Shown: positions 37,292 to 49,136 of the stretch, piece by piece
Numbering within the stretch: position 1 is the first letter of the stretch
Layout: each line of letters starts with the position of its first letter
NCBI GenBank assembly: GCA_021527695.1
Contig: JAKFAO010000012.1
Coordinates: 62,001-126,000, forward strand
DNA length: 64,000 nt
Reading direction: 5' to 3'
Origin: Naematelia aurantialba
Lineage: Eukaryota > Basidiomycota > Tremellomycetes > Tremellales > Naemateliaceae
Program-made: the position numbers and the translations under genes
Notes under the pieces: generated by a model
What the model was told of the DNA's origin: nothing
Databases searched by the model: none
The model's input: only the letters and a program-made list of their open reading frames with translations

Positions 37292-38827
37292 TCACACCCA
37301 CTTCGTCCCTCTATCGCGGCTTGCCACCCATCGCGACAAGCCACACGATGTAGCTCCAAGGAGCACCACAGCTCCGCAGAACATGGACCCAGGCAGGTAG
37401 TTGTCCTTTGAGCCGATGAGCGCTGCGGTGATGGGAGTCCCGGCGAGCCAGAAGAACGATGTAGTAAAGAATGCCATGCCGAGATACAGTCTGCGCACGG
37501 GTTAGCCCACTCGGCCCTGAAGGTGAGGAGGCTGTGCTTACCCAACTTGATCAGGAGCTTTTGCAAATGCTGCAGCGGACGGGTTCACAGCAGCTGCGTA
37601 AGCGCCTGCCAATATATCAGTATTCACTGGAGACAACACACAGCAGACAAGCATACCACATGTGGCTCCGTAAAAGGCATCGTATACTAGTACAGCGGGC
37701 ACGGTGCGTGCGCTGGTCCAGCTGAACAGCATGACAGCTGACAGGGAGGCGAAGAGGGTGAGAGTATTAAGTGGTCCGGCACGCTGAGCGACGATGAGCG
37801 GCAAGATCCGGCCAAAGATAGAGCACCCGTTGGAGATCGCGAGGCTTGCCATATCACATCAGCCCCAGCCCTGGCAATACGGAGGAAGCCTACGAGTAGT
37901 TGGCCAAGCTAGTGGCCATTCCCCGTGACTGGGCATAGGTGACACCAAATGTCAGAGGGCAGTATCTGCACCCGTCAACCATACGCCATCTCCAGACCCA
38001 GGGGGCAAGAGGTGAGTGGGGGAAAATATAGATGTAAGAGGTATCGGGCGACGTACATGGTGAGAGAGACCATTCCTACACCAAGAACATAGAGGTTGTA
38101 CCCCTTGTCCCGGACTACGTCCATCAGTATGCAACGCGTCGATCCATTTAGTTTCACATACAGACTGTAGGGCTGAGTATGGCCAGCTTTTTCCGCGGGG
38201 GATGGGTGGTTGATAGTGTGCAGAATGCGAGTATGACGACACACAAGACTACAAAGGCCACTGCCAGGTTGTCAGTGTCTCCTTCCAATCCGGACGGATG
38301 AGTGCCAATGTGGACCTACTGATCCTGACGGCCCAGCCGAAGCCGACAGCAGGGAAGAGGAAACGTAGCATGATGGGAAAGATGATACCCCCGACGGCGC
38401 TGCCTGCGGCCTGGCATCCGAACGCGAATGCGCGGTAGCGAGTTCGCCCGAAATGGTGGCTGACGGTAGAGACGCTAGGGGAGAACATGACGCCCATACC
38501 GAGGCCCACACCGAGGCCATGCGCCAGTAGGAAATGCCAGTACGCCCGCCCGAGCGAGGCGAGCATGAGGCTGACGACGTAGAGGCCACCGCCGGAGGCG
38601 ATGAGGGTATGCAGGTAGCCTGCGTCGAAGAGCGGGCCGGAGACGCAGCCTAACAAGGGGCACAGGCAGAGTTGCAGCGAGCCGATCCACGATATCGCGG
38701 TCGGCGATGTTGTAGGAAGGAGTGTGGTTGTGTAGTAGGACTGGAAGACGCCAAACTGCCAAGGCAAGGTCAGCACTGTCCGACCGGTGGCGCCAAATCG
38801 GCTTCCTCCATCGCTCCTCATCCGCAT
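37292..38827 (-). CDS. MFS monocarboxylate-type transporter, short N-terminus
   Basis: About seven exons. Landmarks of fungal monocarboxylate porters are present in order: FGVFQSYYTTTLLPTTSPTA, ISWIGSLQL, VSGPLFDAGY, GLGVGLGMGVMFSPSVSTVS, HHFGRTRYRAFAFGCQAAGS, then after splicing FRDKGYNLYVLG, TYAQSRGMATSLA, NGCSIFGRILPLIVAQRAG, and GMAFFTTSFFWLAGTPITAA. The splice joins VRIM|AFVVL, PTVF|RDKGY and SLANYS|LAISNG all keep frame. The usual first membrane helix before FGVFQ is not seen: the in-frame ATG at 38827 leaves only about 23 polar residues there. An undetected 5' exon or a degraded N-terminus are both possible. Substrate unknown; this family carries short-chain acids or related compounds across the plasma membrane. 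Confidence 0.75.
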
Positions 38828-40175
38828 CCTTCATCACTCCTCCAGGCAGTAGTACTGTCAATGTCGACGTGTAGCACACTTGTGCCGGTGAATCTCGTAC
38901 AAGTTTCCCGGTCCATACCCGCTTGTCCGCGGCTTCACGGTACCAAAAGTCTAGGTCTACCGCAAACACGCTTGTCGTACATTGGAACCGAGAAGATGGA
39001 CGTACAGAGTTGGTCATTCCATCTGGCGTCATATCATCAGCATCACACTAGAATGTGATAGCCTTGGTGTGGCCGAAGCACCGCTCACAGCAAATCATAT
39101 TAACAGTTACAGCCTGCACGTAATATCAGCGTACATCCGACGGCAGTACTAGTAGCAGCGACACAGCGAAACATCCCACGATGCAGCAACAGCCACGCGA
39201 CTCACCCCGAGCAAATTGATCCACCCTCTCCGTCCGGGACTCAGCCTGTCCTCTCGTCCGTCGACTTCTCCTGCACAATGCGACCCCAGCGCCGCTGCCT
39301 CGACGTCCATCGGCGTCAATGTCGCTGTACCATCGCAGTCGCCCGAGACCAGGTCCTTGCTATCCTCCTCTTGTTCTCGACTTTGATTTGTACCCACATC
39401 CACACCCACACCCACACCCGCACCCATACCCACAATCGCACCCACACTTGCTGCACATGCACCCGCCTCGAGTCGCTTGTCGACGGCGCCTGCGCCGGTG
39501 TCGCCGCTCTCCACACATACACCGTCGACGCCCTGTCCAGCTATACCGGACACTTGCTGCACATCTCGCTGATGAGGATAGGGCTGAGAGTGCACACCAA
39601 GGCCACCTAGAACACCTGGACGCTCCCGCGCACGCGCAGTCTCCAGTTCTACAGGGCGGTTCTCGCTCAGCATGTTCACTCGTATCTCTTGACACTGTTG
39701 TTCGTCTCGCGTTCACTTATTTCCCGCAGCACCCAGCACATGGTCTTGTACCCAGCGCTCGAAGTCGATGAATAAGCAAGCAATCCAGTACTCTGACTAA
39801 GCGTATTCCTCTCTAGTCGAATCGCAATACAAACTCTTCCACCACCACAAAGATGAATAGTTTTAACTTTTGACCCGGCCAAAAGCGGCCCGAACCGGCA
39901 TCTCGGGTCGGACTTTGCAGATTACGCCACTATACATGCCAACAACGAGCTATGTGCTTACAACAGCAGAGCGGCATTCAATAGCGTAAAGCACCACCAG
40001 CGCATGCACACGCGACGCTCGATCCCGCACTGCGTTCCCAAGTTCTTCTCAAAACCGAGCATCTCTCATTACACCGGGTTCTCTTGATGAACGATGTGAC
40101 CACGCACACACCCGTCGCGCAGTCAAGCCGCCGTGGGGGTCAATCCGCCGCGGCGGTTAAACCGTTGTGTGGAGG
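38828..40175. other. Gene-poor interval with simple repeats
   Basis: About 1.3 kb between the 5' end of the MFS gene and the 3' end of CDC4. It contains a CCCACA-type simple repeat (about 39393-39450). A 176-codon minus-strand open frame (39149-39679) spans the repeat and encodes Val/Gly-repeat sequence. A short coding-like segment FIDFERWVQDHVLGAAG just upstream of that frame (near 39715-39772, minus strand) hints at a small gene, but no start, stop and splice set could be assembled. Left unassigned. Confidence 0.4.
39393..39450. repeat. CCCACA-type microsatellite
   Basis: Imperfect tandem CCCACA/CCCGCA/CCCATA hexamers on the plus strand. It is not telomeric repeat of the TTAGGG class. Confidence 0.85.
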
Positions 40176-43100
40176 TCAAGCAGCTGTGAGGGGCCACCCG
40201 CTCTCCTCACCCGCACGGAAACTGATCACCTCGAGCTTGGTGCTTCCACCCCGCTGACAGAGCACGGCGCATCGGTCGTCTTTGAAGCTCACGCGCCACA
40301 CCGCGTCGCAAGGCTGAGTAAGCTCACGGATGAACATGCCCGTCCGCACGTCCCATAGCTTGACGCGGCCGTCGTTTCCGCCAGATACGATGAAGCGGTC
40401 GTCAAATTGCAGACAAGTGACAGAGTTGTCGTGTGCGCACAAGCGGTGCACGCAGGATAGTGTAGCTAGGTTGAAGATGATGACTCGGCCGTCAGATCCG
40501 CCCGTGACAAGGCGGTCGCCGGTCAGCTGGAGCTGGCCGACGAGAGATGTATGGCCTTGGAGCACCGCCAGGCATTCACTGTCGAGGTGATAGAACGGGT
40601 ATATGGTGTAATGTGTTGAGTAACAATCGATGAGAAACAGAGGAAGAGAAGAAACTCGTCAGCAGCTGCGACTTTGGTTGACGTCTCCACTCACCCGGTC
40701 CTGGCTGACCAAACTCTGATGGTCGAATCCAGACTGCCCGAGACAACCCGCTCGCCATCGCAAGCGACCGCATATATCTCTTGGTAATGGCCAACCAGAG
40801 CGTGTATACATCGACCGGAATCTACGTCCCACACCTGCAAAAATGAAACTGTCAGTCCCAATTGGGCGGTACGTACAGACTCCACTGCTGTGCCAGCTGC
40901 AGAAACGATGCGAAAAGACTCACTCGGCAGACATAATCGTAGCTCCCTGACACTACTACGTTGCCAGCAATCTCCATACATCTCACACTCGCCGCATGAC
41001 CCGCCAGGACATGCAGCAATACGCCGCGCTCAATGTCCCACACGCGTAAGGTGCAATCACGCGAGCCGGAGATGGCGATTGGACGTTGATCGAGCACTTT
41101 GATGCAGCGGATGGTAGACGTGTGCCCGCGGAGCGAATAGATGCAGCGCCTGAAGCCAGTCAGCATTGGTCCAAAAAGTATCTCGAGAGGAGCTTGAAAA
41201 TTAAAACGGCCCAAAAAGAAAACTCGACAAGGGTATGGAAGCGAACCAAACGGGTATGGTGAACTGTATGAGAGGTGGAACAAGATGGGCAAGCCAGACA
41301 GCTCGGGGAGGACACCGTAGACGGAGATCCACGAGACTCACCCCGTATCAGCCTCCCACACTTTGAGCTCTTTATCACAACCACCACTGACAACGAGATT
41401 CCTCCTTTCTCCTCGGCCCCAACCTCGGGCCGCACCACAAACATCACTTGACCGCATGCGCGTTCCAAGGCCCACCCCAACACCATCATCAGCCGACGGG
41501 CGCCTTCCATTGCTCCCTGGCCGCGCGCCAAAGCCCAATGCAGTATTAGGTCGGGAGATCCCATAGCCGTGGGCGTACGTGCTAGACCCTGTTGGGGCCG
41601 ACATGTCCGCTGGACCCATGCCGCCGGTGAATGATGCGCGCCGTGATTGGCCATCATCGCGATACTGCGTTGGCGGTTTGGGCAGACGCGAAGGCTGGGC
41701 GGACGCCTCGTCGTATGACAGCCCGTGAGAGCGTTTACTGCCAGAGGCGGAAGCGGACGAGGACGCAAGCGGGGTCTCGGGAGATGTAACAGAAGTTTGT
41801 GGAACGACAACGACCAATGCCCATACGCCCAGCTCGTGACCGAGGAGCGACCGGCGGAAAGAGCCAGTATTTGCGTCGAAAATGTGGATTTTCGAATTGG
41901 CCATCCCGATGACAATGTAGCGCGAGGTAACTGACAGAGACGTAACGACCCCATCGTCCTGCGACGTATGTGAAGCGAGCATACGGCCAGCATTGAGCCA
42001 ATTTGATTCTGAAGGTTCAGCGGTCTTCACAAAAGGAAGAACGCAGCTCACCAGTGAGGTAGGCATGCCGGAACTGCTCTTTGAAGCTCGTCGACTTGGT
42101 TGTCTCAATCTTCGGGGTCCCCTGGGTCGGGAAGCTGCTGCTACCAGTGACGGCCTCCTTTTCCCTGTCCTTTCTACCCCTTTTCTTAGGGCTAGATCGC
42201 CTCCTTGTGGATCCCCTGGGCTCAGCTGATCCAGGTATAACACTGCCCAGGTTTATCCCCATCCCCATGTTCATTCCCATGCCCATACCCACACCAGGAA
42301 CCATCTGCCCAGCTTGGGCCATCTGTAGTGCCATGCTCCAATTCATCATGCCCTGCTGCTGTATCTGCAATTGCATTTGCCCGAGAGATGGCGGAGCGTA
42401 CATCCTGTAGTTTGTGCCGTATGGGCGCGAGCGCGGCATGGTCGAGTTTGGGAGGATAGGGGAGCGGATAGGCGAGGTGAAGCGGTGTCTGTGCATCATG
42501 CCTTTCCACGTTCGTTCGTCCTGGAGCAGATTGGCCCAATATTTGGAGACCTGGGACGCGCGCGAGAGCGTGCGGGCGTCGTCGACCTGAAGATTAGCGC
42601 AACGCCCGATATACGGAAGTGAGAATGGGACTAGGTATCGAACACCGGGCCGAGCTTGGCGTGAGGGGAGGGGGGCTGAGGGAAGGAAACAGGAATTGGA
42701 GTCGCGCAACTCACAAAGCTCAAACAATGCAAAGCGAGCTCAATTGGCAGTTCCCTAAGAAAATCTCGCTTGAGCCAAGGTTCAATCTTGCGGCTGATCA
42801 CGAGGGCTTCTGGCATGCGCAGCTCGCCAACGAGGAGGGAGAGAAAGGCAAATCGCTGGGTGGGTGCGAGGGAAGTGAATGCATTCAGCAGGGCGGTTGG
42901 AGCTAAGGTGTATGAGCCAGGCCAAACGGTACAGATGGCAAGTCGCAGGGAGGCGCAAGGCAGACACCATCCTCAACAATGACAGCGAGGACACACGGTG
43001 GTCATCTATTTGATGCTCCAACCAGGCGTTGAGAACAAAAGAGAGTCCAAACGCTTCTCGACTCACCCTGATCACCTTCTTGACTGTCAAAGTGTAGGTC

Positions 43101-43541
43101 GGCGTCCATGTCCTGCTCCCGTCCCTTGACAGCCATTTCACGCATATTGAGCGTCTCGGTTCCCCAGCCGAGTTCATCGTCATCGCTGTCATGCTGATCC
43201 GTCCGATCAATGGGATGCCTGCCGAGCCTTGGGCTTGGAGCGGGAGTCATCACCCCGGCACCACCAGCCGTGCCATTCCCATTCCCATGCCCCTGACCAC
43301 CAGCACTGCCGCTCGGAATTGGGGTCGATGTGGAGGGCGGCGTGGGGGGATCCTGTTGTCCGTGGATTGGGAGCTTGAGGGACAGAGAAAGCGAGGAGAG
43401 AGCGCGGGTCGCGCTGCTCAATGTCTGGCGCACAGGGGCTGGCGAGTGCGCAAGTGAGGACGAGACGTGTCCTGCGCTGGGTGAAGTCGAGGTGGGCGAA
43501 GTAGGCGGAGGAGATGGCGGCATGTCCTGAGGCCAGGACAT
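40176..43541 (-). CDS. CDC4: Cdc4-type F-box/WD40 protein, SCF ligase substrate receptor
   Basis: About eight exons. The N-terminus is Pro/Ser/Thr-rich and disordered (MSWPQDMPPSPPPTSPTSTS). An F-box lies across two exons: FLRELPIELALHCLSF joined to VDDARTLSRASQVSKYWANL and LLQDERTWKGM. A long insert follows, with a Met/Gly repeat (GVGMGMGMNMGMGINLG) and an NLS-like KKRGRKDREK. The WD40 propeller comes next, with GCDKELKVWEADTG, RCIYSLRGHTSTIRCIKVLD, SGSRDCTLRVWDIERG, SGSLDSTIRVWSARTG and SGGNDGRVKLWDVRTG. An extra 90-residue Ser/Gly-rich insert sits inside the first propeller blade. Cdc4/Fbw7 selects phosphorylated CPD-degron proteins such as CDK inhibitors for ubiquitination in the nucleus. 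The arginines that read phosphates would be in the RVWD strands, which are present. The assignment is firm. Confidence 0.9.
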
Positions 43542-44525
43542 GGTCGCGGCGTCGTATGACAGTGTCGGTACGGGTGTGGTGACTTATCAAGGGCGTCTAC
43601 CAGGGTGGGCTTCCGGCGGTGCTACGGATGGATGAGGATGGAGGAGCCGAGGGTGAAGGATGTATAGGAACTGGATGTCGGGTTGTTTATGGGAATGACA
43701 AGACAGGATACGGTCTGGTGCAAGGGCGACGGCGGGACCCAGGTGAGACAATGGCAACACGCAGGGCTGGCTGGTTGCCGTATCGATACGGCGGCGCTGG
43801 TCCTGGTCCTGGCGCTTATAGCCGCGGTACCATCTTCCGAGCGAAGGTTCGGAGCTCACGATCGCACGATGCCCCGTTCGTCAGCTGTTGGTGGGTCTGG
43901 TAAGAGTCGAAAAGGCTCGGGTTGCGCCTCGTTGCAGTCGAGTAATCCCCAGGCCGACAGCGACACACACGGACAAAAGGCGACAGAGGGGAAGGGAGAG
44001 GAATGAACAATGATGGGGCTTCGTCCAGCGGTTTTCTTTCCCAGGAGTCCAAGCGGAGACAGGATGAGGGGGTAGGTAACAAGTACGACAAAATCAAGGA
44101 GACAACGCCAGAGCCAGATACACTGAGAGACAAGGATGAAGGGGATGGTCGAGGTCAAGTCCCAGGATGGAGGAGAGGAAGAGAGATCAATGACAAACCG
44201 CCCCTGAAGGTGGCACAAAGAGCCGGTTTCGGCGGGTGGCGACGATTTCAACTTGACACAGCAACGAGGCGAAACAGCAAGTGGAAGACTCATGCCATGC
44301 ACAGACGGAGACAAAGACGCACAAACACATGCACAGGCGCAAAAGTACAGGCTGTCTATGAGGCAGCATGCCAGTGGTGTCGGTGAAAATAGCCAGTGCG
44401 AGTGCGATAGTAAAACTGGCATACTGCATCCACTCTTCTCACATACCAATACTGAGAATCACGACGAACCCGAGACCACGGCAATAGAGCTCCAACCGAC
44501 AAGAGAGCCGAAAAGAAGCGGTACT
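43542..44525. other. Long upstream region of CDC4
   Basis: About 980 bp. CT-rich on the minus strand, as expected for a promoter and long 5' leader of CDC4. A 197-codon minus-strand open frame (43856-44449) is Cys/Ser/Leu-rich and shows no motif; it could be a leader-embedded open frame but is not called. Confidence 0.5.
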
Positions 44526-45868
44526 CTACTGGAGATCCTTGAACGGGGAATAGGTCTTGAGCCACTCCTCCCACGAGACGAGAGGCTCCTTGACGATCTG
44601 CTCGACGTCAGTGGTGTTTCTCTGTCTCCGCCATATCGTCAGAGCAGGATAACATCAAGGGACATGAATGCCGAGTCGCGGGCCGCAGTTGCAAGGGACT
44701 ATGTCGAATGGCTCACCTTGAGCGACTCGTCGAGCGGCTCGCCCGAGTAGTAGCCATATTCGTCGTTGAGGAGGATCATATTCTGCAAGAGCTCCTCTGC
44801 GATATTATCGGGCATCCCGCTGTCCATCAGCGCCTTCTTGTACACCTCGTCGGGAAGCGTGACGTAGGTGATCCCCTGGCCGGCTTGGGGGAACGCTCGG
44901 GCAAAGCCCTCGATAATCTCTTGCGGGGTGTAATACGCCACCGAGCCGAGGATGCGTTTGCCCAACATGCCTTCCCGGTCAAGGAGGATGGGCACGACAA
45001 ACTTGCCCGTGTCGCGCTCGACATCGAGGAGCGGGATGTGGGCGGCCTCCTTGGTCGGAAGCGCCATGACGTATTTGCCCGTCGACTCGTCCTTGCGGAT
45101 TATCTGGTTGGGAAAGTTGGTCATGTAATAGCCTGGAAGGTAAAACGAAGCTGGCAGGCCGAGAGAGACAATGTAGTCCTCAATCTCGGCTTTCGAATCA
45201 AAGTGGTCGATACCGGACAGCTTGCCGTCGGTCGCTGCAGCCGTCAGCAAGTGTCCACAGATCTGCGCGCAAATAGCCTTCTGTTGTTAAGTCACAGTTT
45301 CTGGTCTGAGACTTGGCAACACCCCTCCTGGTGCACGTAGCGACAAGGATTCCTATGTCACGGAGTAGCAGACCACATAGCGGCACGGAGAGGTAACTGA
45401 TCGAAGGATCTACACTTGGATACGTGGAAAATAAGACGCTTGGCACGTAAGCACGAGGACCACTTACCCTTTGCAGCGTTGATCAAAGTCGACCAGACAA
45501 GATGCTGGATGCCAGCGGACTTTTATCAGCGACGCGCTCTGTGAGACGCGGCTCACCTTGGCCGCATCGGCAATGTTCTTGCCCTGCTGTATCTCTTTGT
45601 CTTTGCTCAAATCGTGCCAGTAATCAGTGACGGCATAGACGGCATAGGCTCCCTGGAATGCCTTGACCAACGACTCCTTGTCGCCGAGATCTCCCACGAC
45701 CACCTCGACGCCGCGGTCAGCGAGCGCCTTGGCCGCCGGTTTCGAGGCGTCGCGCGTGATGGCGCGAAGGGCGAAGGTCTCCTTGGCGGTCGGGTCAGAG
45801 AGCACAGAGTTGATAACGGACGACCCTTGTTTCCCGGTGGCTCCGAGCACGACGAGCACTTTGGACAT
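44526..45868 (-). CDS. NmrA-like NAD(P)-binding protein
   Basis: Four exons. The protein starts MSKVLVVLGATGKQGSSVIN, a GxxGxxG Rossmann motif at residues 9-15. Then come ALRAITRDASKPAAKAL, VVVGDLGDKESLVKAFQGA and YAVYAVTDYWHDLSKDKEI. After splicing it reads HLVWSTLINAAKATDGKLSG, DHFDSKAEIEDYIVSLGLPA, FYLPGYYMTN and a C-terminal domain ending in the ELLQNMILLNDEYGYY and EEWLKTYSPFKDLQ segments. NmrA-like proteins are atypical short-chain dehydrogenases that often sense NAD(P) redox state, and NmrA itself represses nitrogen-response GATA factors; many relatives are redox enzymes instead. The catalytic YxxxK is not in the standard place, which favours the sensor or atypical branch. Substrate or partner unknown. 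Confidence 0.88.
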
Positions 45869-46557
45869 GGTGTCGACAACGCAGGGGTTGCTGGTGGATA
45901 CGGTGGTCGACTGTGAATGCGGTAGAGTGGTACAGCGGCGCTGATCCTATGTCAGGAGTGCAGGAGTGTGATATAACGATGGGTTGAGGCTGCTTTGAGA
46001 GGCGACTGGTGCAGGACCTCTGCGGCTGCCTCTTTATACCGCATTTCCCGCACCATCGACCACTTGGCGGCTGATCAAGAACGTCCGCAAGGCATTGCTC
46101 TTGCGTGTCCGACCCAGGCACCGGATCGCCCTCTTGGTGATCAATCCGCACATTTGTGAGCACTCGCCCCCAAAATTACAAATGCCACGTCATGATTATT
46201 CAGACGGGCTTGATCAGACGCTGCCGATTAGTCAGAACCTCCAAGCTGGGACAACTCTCCTGAGAAATCCTCCCGCACATGGATGACTGAGCCATTCCTT
46301 GGCTGTCCTTGGTTACTTGCGCTTGTCGCACCGAGCTCTCACTCACCGTCGTGGACACCGTCATGGACACCGTCATGGGCGCTCGTTCCTTCGTTGCAAG
46401 CACCCATACCTCCGGATGCAAGGACGTCCTTTGCAGCTGATGGTTGCATGATACAACAGCTCGGATACAACCACCTTGCTCGCACATTCCCCGATACAAT
46501 ACATTTCTCTGATACAACTGCACGACGCCTCGTGCCAGACGGCTGATCCCAGTGACT
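45869..46557. other. Intergenic region between NmrA-like and epoxide hydrolase genes
   Basis: About 690 bp holding the promoter of the minus-strand NmrA-like gene. A short tandem GTGGACACCGTCATGGACAC-like duplication lies near 46350. No gene was recognised. Confidence 0.5.
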
Positions 46558-48618
46558 TCAACCCCGCCACGACTCCTTGATGAACGCCTCGACGTCCTGC
46601 CAGAGCTCCACAGGCTGTTCTAGCGCGGCGAAGTGTCCTCCCTGACCTCATCAGCGCCGTGACATCTCTGCGTCCTGCTGTTTCATTTGCCCGATTGACA
46701 ACTCGTCTTGAGAATGGTCTGAAGCCGGGGAGTAGAACCAACGGAGATATCTGCCAAAGATGACTCACCTTGTCGTGGGTTCGATGCCACGTCACGTCAT
46801 AGTTTCCATCCGCTTTGATCCACTCAATTGGGGCAGGGACAATCTCCTTTGGAAACAGGCTGTAACCAAGCGGCTTTCCCCGGAGGCCCGTAACATCAGC
46901 ACCTCTGACGGGATGGGGGCCGGCGGTCGTGCGGTAGTGGTACAGAGACGTTGGGAAAGTATCGGTCAGGTAGTAGAGCGACACATCGGCGAGGATCTGG
47001 TCAAGTGTCGGGTCGGTGTCGCTCCACACGAGGAACTTCTCGCCGATCCTGCGGTGTGTAAGTGGAGCGTGTAAGGGAGGAACGGAGAAAGAATGGCGGA
47101 AGGAAGGAAGGAAGGACGAAGGGAGGCTAGAGATCGACACTGACCACGCCAACAACGCGATCGGGCTCGAAGCAACCGTGATACCAATCGTACTCGTCTT
47201 GGTCGCATGTTCGTTCCGATACGCAAACTCCCACTCGAGAAACCACGCGGCCCGCTCCACGAGCGCTTGGTCTGCTTGGCTTAGCGTGGAATTGTCGAAT
47301 GTTTCTGGTTTCGGGACAGAGAGGAAGTTGAGGTGGACCGCTGGGCGGGTCAGCAAGGAGGTCTCACCGAACTGTGACTACGATGGGCAACGGGGGCGAC
47401 GGGACCACGGAGACACCGTGGGATGGAGACGATGTGGACAAAGACCAGCGCGACTTCGACGAGGCAGGAGAATGCGAGAAGAAGAGCAGGAAGGAGAAGA
47501 AGGGAACAAACTGCAAAAGGGGAAGAAGGGGAAGGAGGCGAAGAAGGGGAAGAAGGGACGAAAGAGCAGGAAGGGTAGGAAGGGGAAGAAGGGGAAGGAA
47601 GGAAAGGAAGGAAAGTAGATCGACACGCACCCTTGCAAGCCTCAAAGTTCTGTCCAAGCAGCCTCGAAACCAAACTGCCAATATCACCTCCCTGCGCGAC
47701 GTAGCCTTCAAACCCGAGCCCCCGCATGACCTGATCCAACATCACCGCAGTGTCGAAATTGGACCATTCGGACTCCAGGGGCGGGGGAGAGGAGAAGCCG
47801 AACCCTGGTATGGAGGGGACGATTAGGTGGACAGGAAGGGTCGAGGGTGTGTAGGTCGTGGTGAGATGGTGTAGCAGGGGGAGGAATTCCGCTCCCTGGT
47901 GCAGAGTATCAGCAGCGTTCGTCCCGGCGAGGCCGTTTCTTTCCGGCGGGTTCGCTTCTCCAGCGTTCTTGCTGGGTGTACTGTAATTCCGGTGGAGGGG
48001 GCACAGAGGGAGAAGCCAGCTAGGAGGATGGTTCTTTCCTTACGGGGAGACCGATAGTGCGCGGAATGATGTTGCTTAGAGAGGGACGAGGGGAAGACGA
48101 AGAACGGAGAGTGAAGGGAAAAACCCACCCGGCCAGCCATGCGTCATGACCACCGGCACGGCGTTTGAGTCCTCTGAGAACAGCGCAATGAAATGCAGGT
48201 CGAGCTTGTCGTCGCCTCGGGAGAGGTGGGCGAGATAGTTGGCATACTGGTTGAGCTCTTGTTCGACTTTCCGCCTGCGCGGTTGTTCAGCCTTCCGACT
48301 CGCCATGTGCCGTCTCTGTCTGTCATAGGAAACATCCCTTGGACACCCAAGGGACAGAGACAAAGAGAGAGACGGTAGCAAGCGGACTGACCAGTCAAAT
48401 TTCTCTCGCCAGTACGATACAGCCTCGTCCATCCAGCGCTTGGTCACGCCCACATTGTGCGGCGGATTGACACTTTCGAACGTCGCCTTGATAGGCCGAG
48501 CATTCTTCAGGTCGTCCTTGAGCTCGTTGAGCTTGGGTTCAGGGACCGCGACGGTGTACTCTGAGAGCGGTATGGTAGGGACATGAGGGAGCGTCGAGAA
48601 GGTCTTGGGATTGGGCAT
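46558..48618 (-). CDS. Epoxide hydrolase (EHN + alpha/beta hydrolase)
   Basis: About seven exons. The N-terminal EHN region reads VPTIPLSEYTVAVPEPKLNE, LKDDLKNARPIKATFES and VTKRWMDEAVSYWREKFDW. The hydrolase core carries the oxyanion HGWPG motif, PSIPGFGFSSPP, nucleophile motif AQGGDIGS (Asp), LLGQNFEACKAVHLNFLSVP, and the catalytic His in GGHFAALEQPVELWQDVEA, close to the stop at 46558. This is the microsomal-type epoxide hydrolase family, which opens epoxides to diols via a covalent Asp ester. No N-terminal membrane anchor is seen, so it is probably cytosolic. An in-frame ATG lies 30 nt further upstream. Several introns are purine/pyrimidine skewed; the one at about 47340-47630 is nearly 300 nt and polypyrimidine on the coding strand. 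Confidence 0.88.
47466..47620. repeat. Polypurine tract (GGGAAGAAG-type) in epoxide hydrolase intron
   Basis: About 155 nt almost free of pyrimidines on the plus strand, built from GGAAGAAGG-like units. On the gene's own strand it is a polypyrimidine tract inside an intron, next to the exon starting near 47630. Such mirror-like tracts can form triplex DNA. Confidence 0.85.
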
Positions 48619-48945
48619 CGTCACGCCTTGGCTTGGATCGACCCTCAACTCGGATAACTAGCAGGTGTCGCTGGGCCGCTCAACTGGTCAGCTAGCAATG
48701 GTCGCTAGGCCGCCTGGGACCCATGCATGTCGGGCCAAAGAGATGGTGCAATTCGGTTGGTTGACGTCACTTCGGAATTCGGAATGTGGGATTCAGATTG
48801 TGGGATTCCTGCAAATCCCGACGGCGATCTATAGGCGAACTGGGACTCTGTGGCGGTCACTGTCTGCTCGCACGGAGCGGCTTGGTCTGAGTTGGATGGA
48901 CGAAGACGACATATTGTGCCCTTGGACAAATTTGTTCTGAAGCGA

Positions 48946-48953
48946 TATAAAAG
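48946..48953 (+). promoter_or_regulatory. TATA box without an obvious downstream gene
   Basis: TATAAAAG followed about 30 nt later by a CATCATC-type start region and a CT-rich leader, as in fungal promoters. No ATG follows for over 300 nt on the plus strand. Confidence 0.5.
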
Positions 48954-49028
48954 CACATTGTCCATCGTCCATCATCGAGCTCTTCCACCTACGTCCTCTG
49001 TCACTTCCTGCCTCCTACCCGGGCTCTC

Positions 49029-49082
49029 TTCCGTCCCGAACAACCCCCCCTTCCGTCCCGAACAACCCCCCCTTCCGTCCCG
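49029..49082. repeat. 22-bp tandem repeat, about 2.5 copies
   Basis: TTCCGTCCCGAACAACCCCC-type units start at 49029, 49051 and 49073 (last one partial), identical to each other over the shared part. They lie in the presumed leader downstream of the TATA box. Confidence 0.95.
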
Positions 49083-49136
49083 CCTAGCAGACCAGACGGC
49101 TACTAATACGAGCATTGCCGATCCTCCCCTCCCCCA

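Noticed and set aside
39393..39450. Telomere-like repeat
   Set aside because: CCCACA hexamers are not the fungal TTAGGG-type telomere unit, and normal genes lie on both sides.
39319..39771. His/Pro-repeat open frame
   Set aside because: Produced by the CCCACA microsatellite read in one frame.
43856..44449. 197-codon minus-strand frame upstream of CDC4
   Set aside because: Cys/Leu/Ser-rich composition typical of a CT-rich leader; no recognisable domain.
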